Part shown: positions 9,387 to 16,901 of the stretch, piece by piece
Layout: every line of letters starts with the position of its first letter
How positions within the stretch are numbered: position 1 is the first letter of the stretch
Assembly: GCF_024055575.1 (NCBI RefSeq)
Contig: NZ_JAMXOE010000002.1
Coordinates: 248,001-312,000 of the forward strand
Origin: Mucilaginibacter flavidus
GTDB taxonomy: Bacteria; Bacteroidota; Bacteroidia; Sphingobacteriales; Sphingobacteriaceae
Direction: 5' to 3'
Length of the DNA stretch: 64,000 bases
Translations under genes and position numbers: made by a program
Notes under the pieces: generated by a model
Database searches by the model: none
Told to the model about the DNA's origin: nothing
Seen by the model: only the letters and a program-made list of their open reading frames with translations

Positions 9387-9722
9387 TTACAAATTTCCTT
9401 TACTATGCTGTTTGCCCCATTTTATCATTTCGTCTACCACGGGGGTAAGCGTAAAACTGTAGGTGGTGAGTTTATATTCGATAGATACTGGATGGGTGTC
9501 ATATACAATGCGTAGGACAAGCTTACTTGCCTCCAAATCTTTTAGCTCTTTTGAAAGTACGCGGGTGGTAATATTGGGAATATTACGCTGCAAATCCCGA
9601 AAACGGGAAACGCCGGAATACATCGACAATAAAATAGGTAGCTTCCATTTGCCGTTGATTACGGCAAGCGTGGTTTGCACCTGTCTTATTTTGTCGGCAA
9701 TTTTGCTTACTTCCTTTGCCAT
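9387..9722 (-). CDS. HxlR-family transcriptional regulator
   Basis: A 111-aa winged-helix regulator. Family hallmarks are the NGKWKLPILL helix near residue 24, RFRDLQRNIPNITTRVLSKELKDLE (recognition region, about 41-65) and the Y.LT wing. There is no N-terminal cysteine cluster of the kind used by redox-sensing members such as HypR. It is the upstream gene of a pair with the DinB protein. An inverted repeat directly abutting its start codon is a candidate self-operator. Confidence 0.9.
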   Translation of the reverse strand: MAKEVSKIADKIRQVQTTLAVINGKWKLPILLSMYSGVSRFRDLQRNIPNITTRVLSKELKDLEASKLVLRIVYDTHPVSIEYKLTTYSFTLTPVVDEMIKWGKQHSKGNL

Positions 9723-9724
9723 AA

Positions 9725-9761
9725 TGATATACTTTATTTAATTGATATTAAAAGTATATCA
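9725..9761. promoter_or_regulatory. 11-bp inverted repeat in front of the HxlR gene
   Basis: TGATATACTTT at 9725-9735 and its exact complement at 9751-9761 are separated by 15 A/T-rich bases. The site starts 2 bases upstream of the HxlR ATG, so binding would cover the leader and promoter. Operator function is inferred. Confidence 0.55.
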
Positions 9762-9833
9762 ATTTATCGGAATTGCAAATTATTAGGAGGATAAGTTTTT
9801 GGCACCCTTTAGTTTATAAGTATTTATCTACTT

Positions 9834-10460
9834 TTGGCCACGAAACAAATCAATATATACAGCCAAATGATACCCAATCTTGAGCAACTACGCAAAAACT
9901 ACGAGCAGTTCGACGATAAAAAATTATTGCGCATAGCCAGCGAAGAAGCCGCAAGATTACGGCCAGAGGCTTTAGAATTGCTGAAACAGGAAATAATCCG
10001 GCGCGGCCTCACAACAGATGTAGTAAAAGCCGCCGATGTATTGACCAAAGAAGTAAGCGCAGAAGAGCTTGCCGACTATGTAGAAACTATGCGTAACCTG
10101 CCTTGCCCGATTTGCGGGGGCACCGGTGAAAAGCTGAATGCCACCATTGTTTCGAATGTGATGAGCTTTATCGTTTTTACGCATCAAAGCAAGGAAGTAA
10201 AAATTGCCTGTCCGCGTTGCCTTAACAAACAGAACAATAATGCGATAATGAAAACAGCCTTATTGGGCTGGTGGGGTATACCATTCGGATTGATCCGCAC
10301 TCCGGCGGCTTTAATGTTTAATGCCAGGCAAAAAGCCCAAAACGATTTGCCGGAAGCAAACGACCTGTTTAAATCGTTTGTTTATGGAAGACTGGGGCGG
10401 ATAGAAGCAAATAAGAATAATCCTGAGGGGCTGCAGGATATTATTACCTATATAAGATAG
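9834..10460 (+). CDS. Hypothetical protein with zinc-ribbon cysteines
   Basis: No function recognised. A TTG start at 9834 or the ATG at 9867 (giving 197 aa, MIPNLEQL) are both possible. The N-terminal third is helical and charged. A CPICGGTG pair and a later ACPRC pair, about 40 residues apart and starting near residue 90, would make a four-cysteine zinc ribbon. A following GWWGIPFGLIRTPAAL segment is hydrophobic and glycine-rich. The gene stands alone, divergent from HxlR and convergent with the ferredoxin gene. Confidence 0.75.
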   Translation: MATKQINIYSQMIPNLEQLRKNYEQFDDKKLLRIASEEAARLRPEALELLKQEIIRRGLTTDVVKAADVLTKEVSAEELADYVETMRNLPCPICGGTGEKLNATIVSNVMSFIVFTHQSKEVKIACPRCLNKQNNNAIMKTALLGWWGIPFGLIRTPAALMFNARQKAQNDLPEANDLFKSFVYGRLGRIEANKNNPEGLQDIITYIR

Positions 10461-10470
10461 CGGTATCTTC

Positions 10471-10503
10471 AGACTTATTACGTTTTAAAAACTTCGTAAG
10501 TCT
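10471..10503. terminator. Hairpin between convergent zinc-ribbon and ferredoxin genes
   Basis: AGACTTA at 10471-10477 pairs with TAAGTCT at 10497-10503 across an A/T-rich middle that allows some further pairing. It lies in the 51-base gap between two convergent stop codons. Weak by sequence, plausible by position. Confidence 0.35.
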
Positions 10504-10511
10504 CCATTCCT

Positions 10512-10835
10512 TTATTCCTCCCCCCTAATCCTGAATACCATCCCATCCATATCTTCATTAATGCGCAACTGGCAGGCCAGGCGGCTGTCAAATGATGCAT
10601 CGGGTAGTGTATCCAGCAGATCAAGTTCCTGGTCGGATGGATGAAAATATTTTTCCGGACCTTCCACAACCTGCACGTGGCAGGTGGCGCAAAGGGCCAT
10701 ACCGCCGCAGGTTGCTAATATCTGGTGGTCGGTTGCTTTTAGCACCTCCATCAGGCTCAGGCTTATATCTTCGGGTATTTCGACGGGGCGACGCGTGCCG
10801 TCCCTGTCTTCAATTGTTAAATTAATCATGTTCAA
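10512..10835 (-). CDS. 2Fe-2S ferredoxin
   Basis: A 107-aa adrenodoxin-like electron carrier. Cys43, Cys49, Cys52 (CGGMALCATC) and Cys88 (LACQL) form the C-X5-C-X2-C...C cluster ligands of this class. Acidic surface residues are plentiful, as expected for a partner-binding ferredoxin. It lies just downstream of a ferredoxin-NADP reductase on the same strand, which is its probable reductant. The two genes are separated by a 99-bp hairpin-pair repeat. Confidence 0.92.
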   Translation of the reverse strand: MNMINLTIEDRDGTRRPVEIPEDISLSLMEVLKATDHQILATCGGMALCATCHVQVVEGPEKYFHPSDQELDLLDTLPDASFDSRLACQLRINEDMDGMVFRIRGEE

Positions 10836-10839
10836 TTTT

Positions 10840-10938
10840 TGTAGAGGCGCAATATTTGCGTCTCTGAAGGAAATTATATAGTTTAGACCGCACCGTTAAA
10901 AATTTTTGGTCCTAGACGCAAAATATTGCGTCTCTACA
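10840..10938. repeat. Paired-hairpin element R2, copy A (between reductase and ferredoxin)
   Basis: Two hairpins built on GAGACGCAA...TTGCGTCTC (about 10840-10868 and 10910-10938) enclose about 40 bases. The outermost ends TGTAGAGGCGC and GCGTCTCTACA are themselves inverted with one mismatch, so the whole 99 bp behaves as one bounded element. It fills almost the entire gap between two co-oriented genes. Related copy at 13119-13202, with ACAC in place of ACGC. Confidence 0.8.
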
Positions 10939-10939
10939 T

Positions 10940-11950
10940 TTAAAAGGCAGTTACCCCGTATACTGTTGTATATTTAAAGCTCAATTTTTGGTCGGGATAA
11001 ACCAGTTTGAAGGCGCTTTGGGCCATCAGTGCGGCTTCATGGAAACCACATAGAATCAGCTTTAATTTACCGGGATAAATATTAATATCGCCAATTGCAT
11101 AAACGCCTTTTACATTGGTACTGTAATCCAACGTATCAACCATTATCGCTGATTTATCTACATTCAGCCCCCATTCTGCAATTGGGCCAAGTTTTGGAGT
11201 AAGACCAAAGAGTGGTATCAAATGGTCAGCGGCAATTGTTGATATTTGGTTTTCACGGTCGACTATCTCCACCTCCTGCAAATGCCCATTGCCGTTAATT
11301 GCTTTTATATGGGCTTGCAATACCAGGTTAATACGACCCTGTTTGGCCAATTCAAAAACCTTTTCGGCACTGTCAGGCGCGCCACGGAATGTATCGCCGC
11401 GGTGGATAAGCGTAACTTCTTCGGCAATATCAGCCAAAAAGATTGTCCAGTCTAAAGCGGAATCACCGCCACCGGCCAGCACCACTTTGCGGCCACGGTA
11501 GGCCTCAGGATTTTTTACCATATAGGCAACGCCCCTGCCTTCAAATTCTTCCAAATGGTCGATAGCTGGCTTGCGGGGCTCAAAACAACCAAGGCCGCCG
11601 GCTATTACCACTACTTTACTGTACACTATAGTGCCGTCGCTGGTGGTGGTTACGAAAGTGCCGTCTTCCAGTTGTTGTAATTCGTTAACGCGTTCGCCTA
11701 ATGAGAAGGTGGGTTTAAACGGTTCAATTTGTTCCATCAGGCCATCAACCAGTTGCTGGGCGTTAATGGTTGGGAAGCCGGGTATATCGTAAATAGGTTT
11801 TTGCGGATATATTTCAGAAAGCTGGCCTCCCACCTGTGGTAGCACATCAATTAAATGGCAGCGCATTTTTAACAAACCGGTTTCAAAAACAGCGAATAAA
11901 CCAACCGGGCCTGCGCCTATAATGCAAATATCAGTAGTTATAAGTTCCAT
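10940..11950 (-). CDS. Ferredoxin--NADP+ reductase, thioredoxin-reductase-like type
   Basis: A flavoprotein that exchanges electrons between NADPH and ferredoxin. The ATG at 11950 (MELITTD) is preferred over the longer frame to 11998 because it places the FAD dinucleotide motif IIGAGPVGLF near residue 10. A second nucleotide-binding motif, VVLAGGGDSALDW, lies near residue 160, and VYAIGDINIYPGK near the C-terminus closes the FAD site. It lacks the CxxC pair of true thioredoxin reductases, matching the YumC/YcgT type. Ferredoxin follows on the same strand. Confidence 0.92.
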   Translation of the reverse strand: MELITTDICIIGAGPVGLFAVFETGLLKMRCHLIDVLPQVGGQLSEIYPQKPIYDIPGFPTINAQQLVDGLMEQIEPFKPTFSLGERVNELQQLEDGTFVTTTSDGTIVYSKVVVIAGGLGCFEPRKPAIDHLEEFEGRGVAYMVKNPEAYRGRKVVLAGGGDSALDWTIFLADIAEEVTLIHRGDTFRGAPDSAEKVFELAKQGRINLVLQAHIKAINGNGHLQEVEIVDRENQISTIAADHLIPLFGLTPKLGPIAEWGLNVDKSAIMVDTLDYSTNVKGVYAIGDINIYPGKLKLILCGFHEAALMAQSAFKLVYPDQKLSFKYTTVYGVTAF

Positions 11951-11960
11951 AAAAGTACCA

Positions 11961-12042
11961 TTGAAATAATGGCTAAAGGTCGCGGTTATTATAACCACAG
12001 ACCAATGATTAATAGTAATTGGCGATTACTTTAAGTTATGTG
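11961..12042. repeat. Imperfect ~82-bp dispersed repeat R4, copy A
   Basis: Starting TGAAATAATGGCTAAAGGTC, this stretch aligns in the same order with 60726-60806: shared AAATAAT.GCTAAAGGTCG, ATTATAAC, CAATAGTGAT/TTAATAGTAAT-like middle and ATTACTT.AAGTTAT. Here it forms the upstream region of the ferredoxin reductase gene. No open frame. Likely a degraded mobile repeat or a shared structured leader. Confidence 0.65.
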
Positions 12043-12060
12043 GCGCAGTATCAGGTTTTA

Positions 12061-12206
12061 TCATTGTGAGCGAGAGCGAAGAACTATTTCTTGAACGAAG
12101 TGAAAAATCTTGTACATGCGATGTTCACGTGTTCCAGGTAGGCAACGACCAATCTGGCGTATATCTGACAGCTATATAAGATTCTTCACTTTGTTCAGAA
12201 TAACAA
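12061..12206. repeat. MITE-like element R3 with imperfect inverted ends
   Basis: The left part (about 12084-12111, TTCTTGAACGAAGTGAAAAA) and right part (about 12177-12203, ATTCTTCACTTTGTTCAGAA) are imperfect inverted copies of about 25 bp. This resembles the 'attctgaacgaagtgaagaat' repeats common in this phylum. It fills the gap behind the LysR gene. A single copy here, so family status is inferred. Confidence 0.55.
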
Positions 12207-12210
12207 GGGG

Positions 12211-13113
12211 CTATGCCTTCAAGTTATACGTCGTCAAGCAAAATCGTTTAAACAAATCAATCAGCTTTGAATTTTTGCCATGCAATTGTATAAACTGGAA
12301 CGTGCGGAAAATTTCGAGGCCTTTAATATCGATAACTGTCAACTCATTATATTTCAACTCACTGATAACGGATTGTATCGACAAAAACGTAGCCGTTTCA
12401 GAATACAACAGGTATTGTTTTATGGCGATGCTGCTCTCCAGCCGTATCTCAACCTGTAAGTCTTTTGGGTTGATACCGGCATCGTTTAAGGCATTGAAGA
12501 TAATATCCAACGTACCTGAGCCTGCCTCGCGAAGTATCAATGGAATGTTTAATAATTGTTTGGGACTTATTTCGGCTTTTTTTGATAGCTGGTTGTTGGC
12601 GCGTGTCACCAAAACAATCTCGTCTTTGGCAAAAGGGGCATAGGCAATTTGCGGATAGTGGGCCGCGCCTTCTACTATGGCAATGTCAATCTTTTCGGCT
12701 AAAACCAGCTGGGTTATTACATCGGTATTACCCTGAATAAATGTAAAATTTACCTCAGGGTAGGTCTTTTTAAACAACGCCAGTATTTTAGGTAATATCG
12801 TTTGGGCTACGGTGGTGCTGGCGCCAATATGCAGCGTACCGGCTTCCATTTTGTTTAACTGGGCCAGCTCCGTTTCCAGTTCGGTATAGGTTTGGAATAT
12901 TTTCTCAGCGTACTGCAGCAATATTTTACCGGCGGTGGTTAAAACTATGCTGCTTCCATTGCGCAGGAACAGTTGCACATTCAATTGTTGTTCAAGCTCC
13001 TTAATATGTTTGGTAACAGCGGGCTGGGTAATAAACAGTTCGGCCGCAGCTTTGGTAAAGCTTAGCCTGGTTGCAACTGTGTAAAATACCTTTAGGCGAA
13101 AATCAAATGCCAT
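12211..13113 (-). CDS. LysR-family transcriptional regulator
   Basis: About 300 aa from the ATG at 13113. N-terminal helix-turn-helix (RLSFTKAAAELFITQPAVTKHIKELEQQL, about 16-45), a linker helix, and a periplasmic-binding-like effector domain from about residue 90 (GTLHIGASTTVAQTILP). The effector domain resembles the CysL/CbbR-like group, but the ligand cannot be told. The frame is open to 13188, yet those extra residues come from a hairpin repeat, so 13113 is chosen. Next upstream gene is a small membrane protein on the same strand. Confidence 0.92.
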   Translation of the reverse strand: MAFDFRLKVFYTVATRLSFTKAAAELFITQPAVTKHIKELEQQLNVQLFLRNGSSIVLTTAGKILLQYAEKIFQTYTELETELAQLNKMEAGTLHIGASTTVAQTILPKILALFKKTYPEVNFTFIQGNTDVITQLVLAEKIDIAIVEGAAHYPQIAYAPFAKDEIVLVTRANNQLSKKAEISPKQLLNIPLILREAGSGTLDIIFNALNDAGINPKDLQVEIRLESSIAIKQYLLYSETATFLSIQSVISELKYNELTVIDIKGLEIFRTFQFIQLHGKNSKLIDLFKRFCLTTYNLKA

Positions 13114-13118
13114 TTTTT

Positions 13119-13202
13119 GTAGAGACACAATACTTTGTGTCTCCTGCGAAGATAAATAAAGTTCGTTACCTGTCAGTGGGAGACACAAGTATTGTGTCTC
13201 TA
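13119..13202. repeat. Paired-hairpin element R2, copy B (LysR promoter region)
   Basis: Two hairpins of the form GAGACACAA...TTGTGTCTC (13119-13144 and 13179-13202) enclose about 35 bases, the same architecture as 10840-10938 with one base of the stem changed on both arms. The element occupies nearly all of the 95 bases between the upstream gene and the LysR start, so any dedicated LysR promoter must lie in it. Confidence 0.78.
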
Positions 13203-13208
13203 GGATTT

Positions 13209-13424
13209 TTACGACGTTTTCTTAGCCGTTGCCACAGCCACAATCCCCCCAATTAACAATATGCCGCCCAAATATGGCGGCCAGTTAACGGTTTTTTGTT
13301 TATTAACAGATATTTGCAGCGGGCCGGCGTCAACAACCTTTTCTTTTTTGGTATAGCTAAAGCCCGTCCATATCAGCATAGCGGCGCCGATGATAATTAA
13401 TACAATTCCGATAGTCCTGTTCAT
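13209..13424 (-). CDS. Small two-helix membrane protein
   Basis: A 71-aa protein with hydrophobic segments at about residues 5-22 and 50-66, joined by a polar loop containing KKEKVVDAGPLQISV. The layout is like DUF3185-type membrane proteins of Bacteroidota, but I cannot confirm membership. Followed on the same strand by the LysR gene after an R2 repeat. Confidence 0.7.
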   Translation of the reverse strand: MNRTIGIVLIIIGAAMLIWTGFSYTKKEKVVDAGPLQISVNKQKTVNWPPYLGGILLIGGIVAVATAKKTS

Positions 13425-13482
13425 GGTGAGGTGTGTTTAATAGCACAATAGGAATTTGGCAGAATTGTTTTAGCTCCCAAAC

Positions 13483-13510
13483 TTTTGACTCAAGACTTTC
13501 GACTTAAGAC
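13483..13510. repeat. Heptad array at the 3' end of the VOC gene
   Basis: Units TTTTGAC, TCAAGAC, TTTCGAC and TTAAGAC in perfect 7-base register. The stop codon of the VOC gene (13504-13506) lies inside. A 23-base stretch (13483-13505) recurs identically at 19822-19844, also at the 3' end of a minus-strand gene. Confidence 0.75.
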
Positions 13511-13908
13511 TTCTTATTTAACAAGTTCTTCGGCACTATCCGCAATACCGAAATCACGATCCGGAAGCCATCGGGATCGATAAAAGTAATTCCGTTATTT
13601 TTCCAGTATGGGTTTTTGGGAGCAACGGCGCGTACATGGTTTGCAATAAACCGCTCTTTTATCCGGTTAAATTCCTCAACCGATTCGGCATAAAAAACAA
13701 GCAGGTCGTCATTATCCGGGTAGTGCGCCGGCGCAACGTTGGAGGTGGTAAACTCAAGGTGCCAGTCGGCTCCTTCCGGGCCTAAAAATACCCCGTCATA
13801 ATTTTCGTGGTCTCTGAACTCGCCTAAAACTTTTAAGCCCAAAACCCGGCCGTAAAAATCGATAATACGGTTCAAGTTTTTAGTATGCCTGGCAGTTCTA
13901 AACTTCAT
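13504..13908 (-). CDS. VOC-family (glyoxalase/dioxygenase-like) protein
   Basis: A 134-aa protein with paired beta-alpha-beta-beta-beta modules. RHTKNLNRIIDFYGRVLGLKVLGEF is the typical first module and FIDPDGFRIVI the typical end of the second. Candidate metal ligands are His8, the Glu in WHLEF and residues in the DPDG strand. Members range from glyoxalase I to antibiotic-binding proteins; the substrate is unknown. The C-terminal tail (KNLLNKKS) runs into a heptad repeat that supplies the stop codon. Confidence 0.85.
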   Translation of the reverse strand: MKFRTARHTKNLNRIIDFYGRVLGLKVLGEFRDHENYDGVFLGPEGADWHLEFTTSNVAPAHYPDNDDLLVFYAESVEEFNRIKERFIANHVRAVAPKNPYWKNNGITFIDPDGFRIVISVLRIVPKNLLNKKS

Positions 13909-13916
13909 AGGTTAAA

Positions 13917-14104
13917 GATTCAAGAGTCAAGAACCAAGAGTTTAAAAAAGCTACTGTAACCCAGGTTTCATTGCTCAATTATCAAAACTAAACATATCTT
14001 TATAATAACGTCTAATTGAAGGCTAAAATATTGATACGCTATTCACGCCCTACAATTTTTATCTTGATTGCCGGCCCTTGATTCCTGGCTCTCGATTCTT
14101 CACC
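13917..14104. repeat. Inverted pair of heptad arrays in a 324-base gene-free gap
   Basis: The gap 13909-14232 has no gene. It holds GATTCAA, GAGTCAA, GAACCAA, GAGTTTA at 13917-13944. An opposite-strand version follows at 14063-14104: CTTGATT, GCCGGCC, CTTGATT, CCTGGCT, CTCGATT, CTTCACC. The two arrays are roughly complementary and could pair over a ~118-base loop. The rest up to the sigma gene is A/T-rich and presumably contains its promoter; I cannot place a convincing one. Confidence 0.65.
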
Positions 14105-14232
14105 TTTCTATTCCCCCGCGGAATGCTTTAAAAACGTTAAGTTTTAAAAAATGCAGTTAGTTTTCATATCTTCATCGCAGTATTATTCTTAATGCCTGCA
14201 TTACAGGTTAGTTATTTACAGCATACCATATT

Positions 14233-14706
14233 TTGGATAATAATTACAGTACACAGCCCGTTTTAGTCGAATTGCTTTTACGACGTGACCCAAGAGGTTG
14301 CGAGCATTTATGCGAGAGCTACTCGGCCAGGTTGTATGGGTACATCATCCGGATAGTGAACGACGCTGAAGCAGCTGAACATCTGCTGGACAAAACCTTT
14401 AAACGAATTTGTAAAAATATACATCAGTTTAAACAAAGCAACCTTACGTTCCTGACATGGGCGCTGCAACTTGCACGATCAGAAAGCGTTGAATACCTTT
14501 GCATTACAAAAAATAAAGCTACGCCGGCAAATAACCGGGATAATACAGCAACAGAAGGTGCGGCTGCAGCAGACGATATGGCCATACTAAATATGATACA
14601 TCAGGGTTACAAGGTTTATGAAGTAGCCGAAATGTTGGGCAGGCCTGTGGATAAAGTAAAAACCAGCATTCGCAATGCGATGAAACAGAAAAGGAGTTTT
14701 AATTAA
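14233..14706 (+). CDS. ECF-type RNA polymerase sigma factor
   Basis: About 157 aa. Region 2-like helices lie at about residues 22-80 (YSARLYGYIIRIVNDAEAAEHLL, FLTWALQLARSESVEYL) and a region 4 helix-turn-helix near the C-terminus (GYKVYEVAEMLGRPVDKVKTSIR). The start is taken as TTG at 14233, since an in-frame stop at 14209-14211 leaves no ATG between. The stop overlaps the next start by one base (TAATG), tying it to an anti-sigma gene. The sequence is somewhat divergent from housekeeping ECF groups. Confidence 0.85.
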   Translation: MDNNYSTQPVLVELLLRRDPRGCEHLCESYSARLYGYIIRIVNDAEAAEHLLDKTFKRICKNIHQFKQSNLTFLTWALQLARSESVEYLCITKNKATPANNRDNTATEGAAAADDMAILNMIHQGYKVYEVAEMLGRPVDKVKTSIRNAMKQKRSFN

Positions 14707-15296
14707 TGGATGTTCAAAAGTATATTGAAAGCGGTGTTTTGGAACAATACTGCCTTGGCCTCCTTGATGAGGGGGAGCAGGCATATTTAATCCAAATGAC
14801 TATGCTTTATCCTGAAATTAAAACCGAACTAACTGCCGTTGAACTGGCTTTCGAAGAACTTTCTGCCATAACTGCTGTAGAACCCACCAATAATTTAAAG
14901 CAAAATATACTCGCGGCCATTGGGTTTAATAATGTTGCGTTAAATGTAAATGACCTTCCTGTTTTAAGGCACTCAACTAACCCGGGGCCCTGGTTAGCCG
15001 CCTTTGCACATTTAATCCCTGATGCGCCCGCAGAGGACCTTACAGTAAATGTTATCCGCGACGATGCCATTGTACGACAAATGCTGATGACCGGCAATAC
15101 CGATGTGCCCGAAGAAGAACACGGCGAATTTCATGAAAGCCTGTTTGTACTAAAAGGCCGTTGCGAATGTACGGTGGGCGATGAACTTTTCACGCTAGGC
15201 GCCGGCGATTTTATTGAAATTCCCCTAAATATCAAACACGATATTAAGCTGCTAACCCCTTTTGTTACGGCTGTTTTGCAATACAGGTTTGTGTAA
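14706..15296 (+). CDS. Anti-sigma factor fused to a cupin domain
   Basis: Residues 1 to about 75 (YIESGVLEQYCLGLLDEGEQ...) look like the RskA/ChrR-type anti-sigma N-terminus, without the HxxxCxxC zinc motif. Residues about 95-196 form a cupin: EEEHGEFHESLFVLKGRCECTVG gives the first metal motif and GAGDFIEIPLNIKHDI the second, with His residues kept at the expected places. By analogy with ChrR, the cupin would sense a metal, oxidant or small molecule and free the sigma factor encoded immediately upstream. There is no membrane segment, so the sensor is cytoplasmic. Start overlaps the sigma stop codon. Confidence 0.85.
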   Translation: MDVQKYIESGVLEQYCLGLLDEGEQAYLIQMTMLYPEIKTELTAVELAFEELSAITAVEPTNNLKQNILAAIGFNNVALNVNDLPVLRHSTNPGPWLAAFAHLIPDAPAEDLTVNVIRDDAIVRQMLMTGNTDVPEEEHGEFHESLFVLKGRCECTVGDELFTLGAGDFIEIPLNIKHDIKLLTPFVTAVLQYRFV

Positions 15297-15301
15297 ATTA
15301 T

Positions 15302-15362
15302 GCTGAAAGCTGAAAGACCAAATCGAAAAGCCATTTGTTTTTAGCCATCAGCTTTTAGCTAT
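15302..15362. repeat. Inverted heptad arrays between the anti-sigma gene and GH53
   Basis: GCTGAAA twice (15302-15315), then opposite-strand units TAGCCAT, CAGCTTT, TAGCTAT (15342-15362). The stop codon of the GH53 gene (15359-15361) lies in the last unit. The arms can pair imperfectly and could serve as terminator between convergent genes. Confidence 0.6.
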
Positions 15363-16789
15363 TTTCCTCCAACGTATTTCTTTGCAATCCCAGGATATAC
15401 ATTCATGTACGCATTTGCTTTGCCATCGCGGTCGAAGATAGCTTCCCAGGTGCTCAACGGCTCCCATATAAAGCTGCCCACTGCTTTGCTGCCGGGCGCT
15501 GTGAACGCAATATCATTAACCTGTTGTTTTAGCTGTGAGTATTCGGCAACCATTACCTGTTTGTTATACCGCTTGGCAAGGTCGGCCATGTTTTTTTGCA
15601 AATCGTCCAGTGTACCATGCCATTTTGGGTAATACGACAGGCCGATAACATCAAACGGCACATTGCGTTTGGCCATATTATCTAAAAAGAACTGCGACTC
15701 GGCGCTTTGTCCACCTAAAGCAATATGCAACATAATAATGGTTGATGGATTAACTGCTTTTACCGCCTTTACACCCTGGTACAGCAATTGCGAAAGACTG
15801 TCGAGGTTATTAATTGCTCCTTCCGGCCATACAATACCGTGATTAATTTCGTTGCCCACCTGCACCATATCTGGCGCGGTGCCCTGGTCTTTTAGTTGCT
15901 GCATCACGTGGGCGGTGTAATCAAACAACGATTTTTTAAGCGTTTCAAAATCCTGGCCAGCCCATACTGCAGGTTTGTTTTGCTGCTGAGGATCGGCCCA
16001 ATAATCGCTGTAATGAAAATCGAGCAGAAATTTCATACCCGCAGCTTTTATCCGTTTGGCCATAGCTTTGGTGTGTTCCAAATCGCAGAAACCTTTTTTG
16101 GGCGAGTAGCCTTTCGGGTTTGCCGGTTGGTTAAATATGCGCAGGCGGATATAGTTAAACCCATGCTGCTTCATAATTTCGATAGCATCGCCGGGTTTTC
16201 CATTTTCACTAAATTTCATTCCCCGGCTTTCCAGTTCCGGCAAAAAGGAAATATCGGCGCCAATAATTTTATCATTTGTTGTTTTTGGTTGGTATTTATC
16301 TGTAGTTACCACATGCGGGGTTCCCGGTTGCACGGTATGTATTTCGGTCGAGCCCGGGAAAAGGCTGTCGGCCTGGGCCACAAATTTTACACGTCCACGG
16401 GTACGGCCGGTGCGTAACCTTACTTCGGTGCCGCTTTTTAGGGTAGATTTCCAGGTGGTATCGTTAGTTTTATCAAGGCCGGTGAAACTGTTTGGTATTG
16501 TACCATCGCTTATGTGTACAATTTTTGCATCCCCAATTACTTTATATGTTCCCGGTAGCGCCACATCCTTAATCACATCGCCTTTACTGTCTATAATTTT
16601 TATGGTGATGATGGTTTCGTCCTTTCCATCGGCAATCATGGTGGTTTTGTAAGGTGTCAACTGTATTTCGGACGGAACGCCCGGAGGTTTTGGTTTAAAC
16701 CTTCGATTTTGGGCGGCTGTTATATTTGAAATCAACATTAGCGACAACGCTGCAAGCAAAAAGAATTTTATTTGGATATGCTTTAACAT
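15359..16789 (-). CDS. Secreted GH53 arabinogalactan endo-beta-1,4-galactanase
   Basis: Cleaves beta-1,4-galactan side chains of pectin or plant arabinogalactan. A signal peptide (KFFLLAALSLMLISNITAAQ) is followed by an Ig-like/invasin-like beta domain (about 35-135) and a GH53 TIM barrel from about residue 155 (GADISFLPELE). The proton donor Glu is in GNEINHG and the nucleophile Glu in VAEYSQ. Length 476 aa fits a two-domain galactanase. The next gene upstream on the same strand encodes the damaged outer-membrane barrel protein, but without SusC/SusD this is not a classic utilisation locus. Confidence 0.92.
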   Translation of the reverse strand: MLKHIQIKFFLLAALSLMLISNITAAQNRRFKPKPPGVPSEIQLTPYKTTMIADGKDETIITIKIIDSKGDVIKDVALPGTYKVIGDAKIVHISDGTIPNSFTGLDKTNDTTWKSTLKSGTEVRLRTGRTRGRVKFVAQADSLFPGSTEIHTVQPGTPHVVTTDKYQPKTTNDKIIGADISFLPELESRGMKFSENGKPGDAIEIMKQHGFNYIRLRIFNQPANPKGYSPKKGFCDLEHTKAMAKRIKAAGMKFLLDFHYSDYWADPQQQNKPAVWAGQDFETLKKSLFDYTAHVMQQLKDQGTAPDMVQVGNEINHGIVWPEGAINNLDSLSQLLYQGVKAVKAVNPSTIIMLHIALGGQSAESQFFLDNMAKRNVPFDVIGLSYYPKWHGTLDDLQKNMADLAKRYNKQVMVAEYSQLKQQVNDIAFTAPGSKAVGSFIWEPLSTWEAIFDRDGKANAYMNVYPGIAKKYVGGK

Positions 16790-16901
16790 GATGGTACAAT
16801 TGGTCGGTTAAAGATAGAAGGTAAAATGCTAAGTCGACAAGTGTTTTTTTAGATTGATGGATGAGTAGTTGATTTTTTACATCGGTGACTACACATTCAC
16901 A

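Noticed and set aside
13114..13188. N-terminal extension of the LysR gene
   Set aside because: The extra residues come from the R2 hairpin repeat; the helix-turn-helix is correctly placed with the ATG at 13113.
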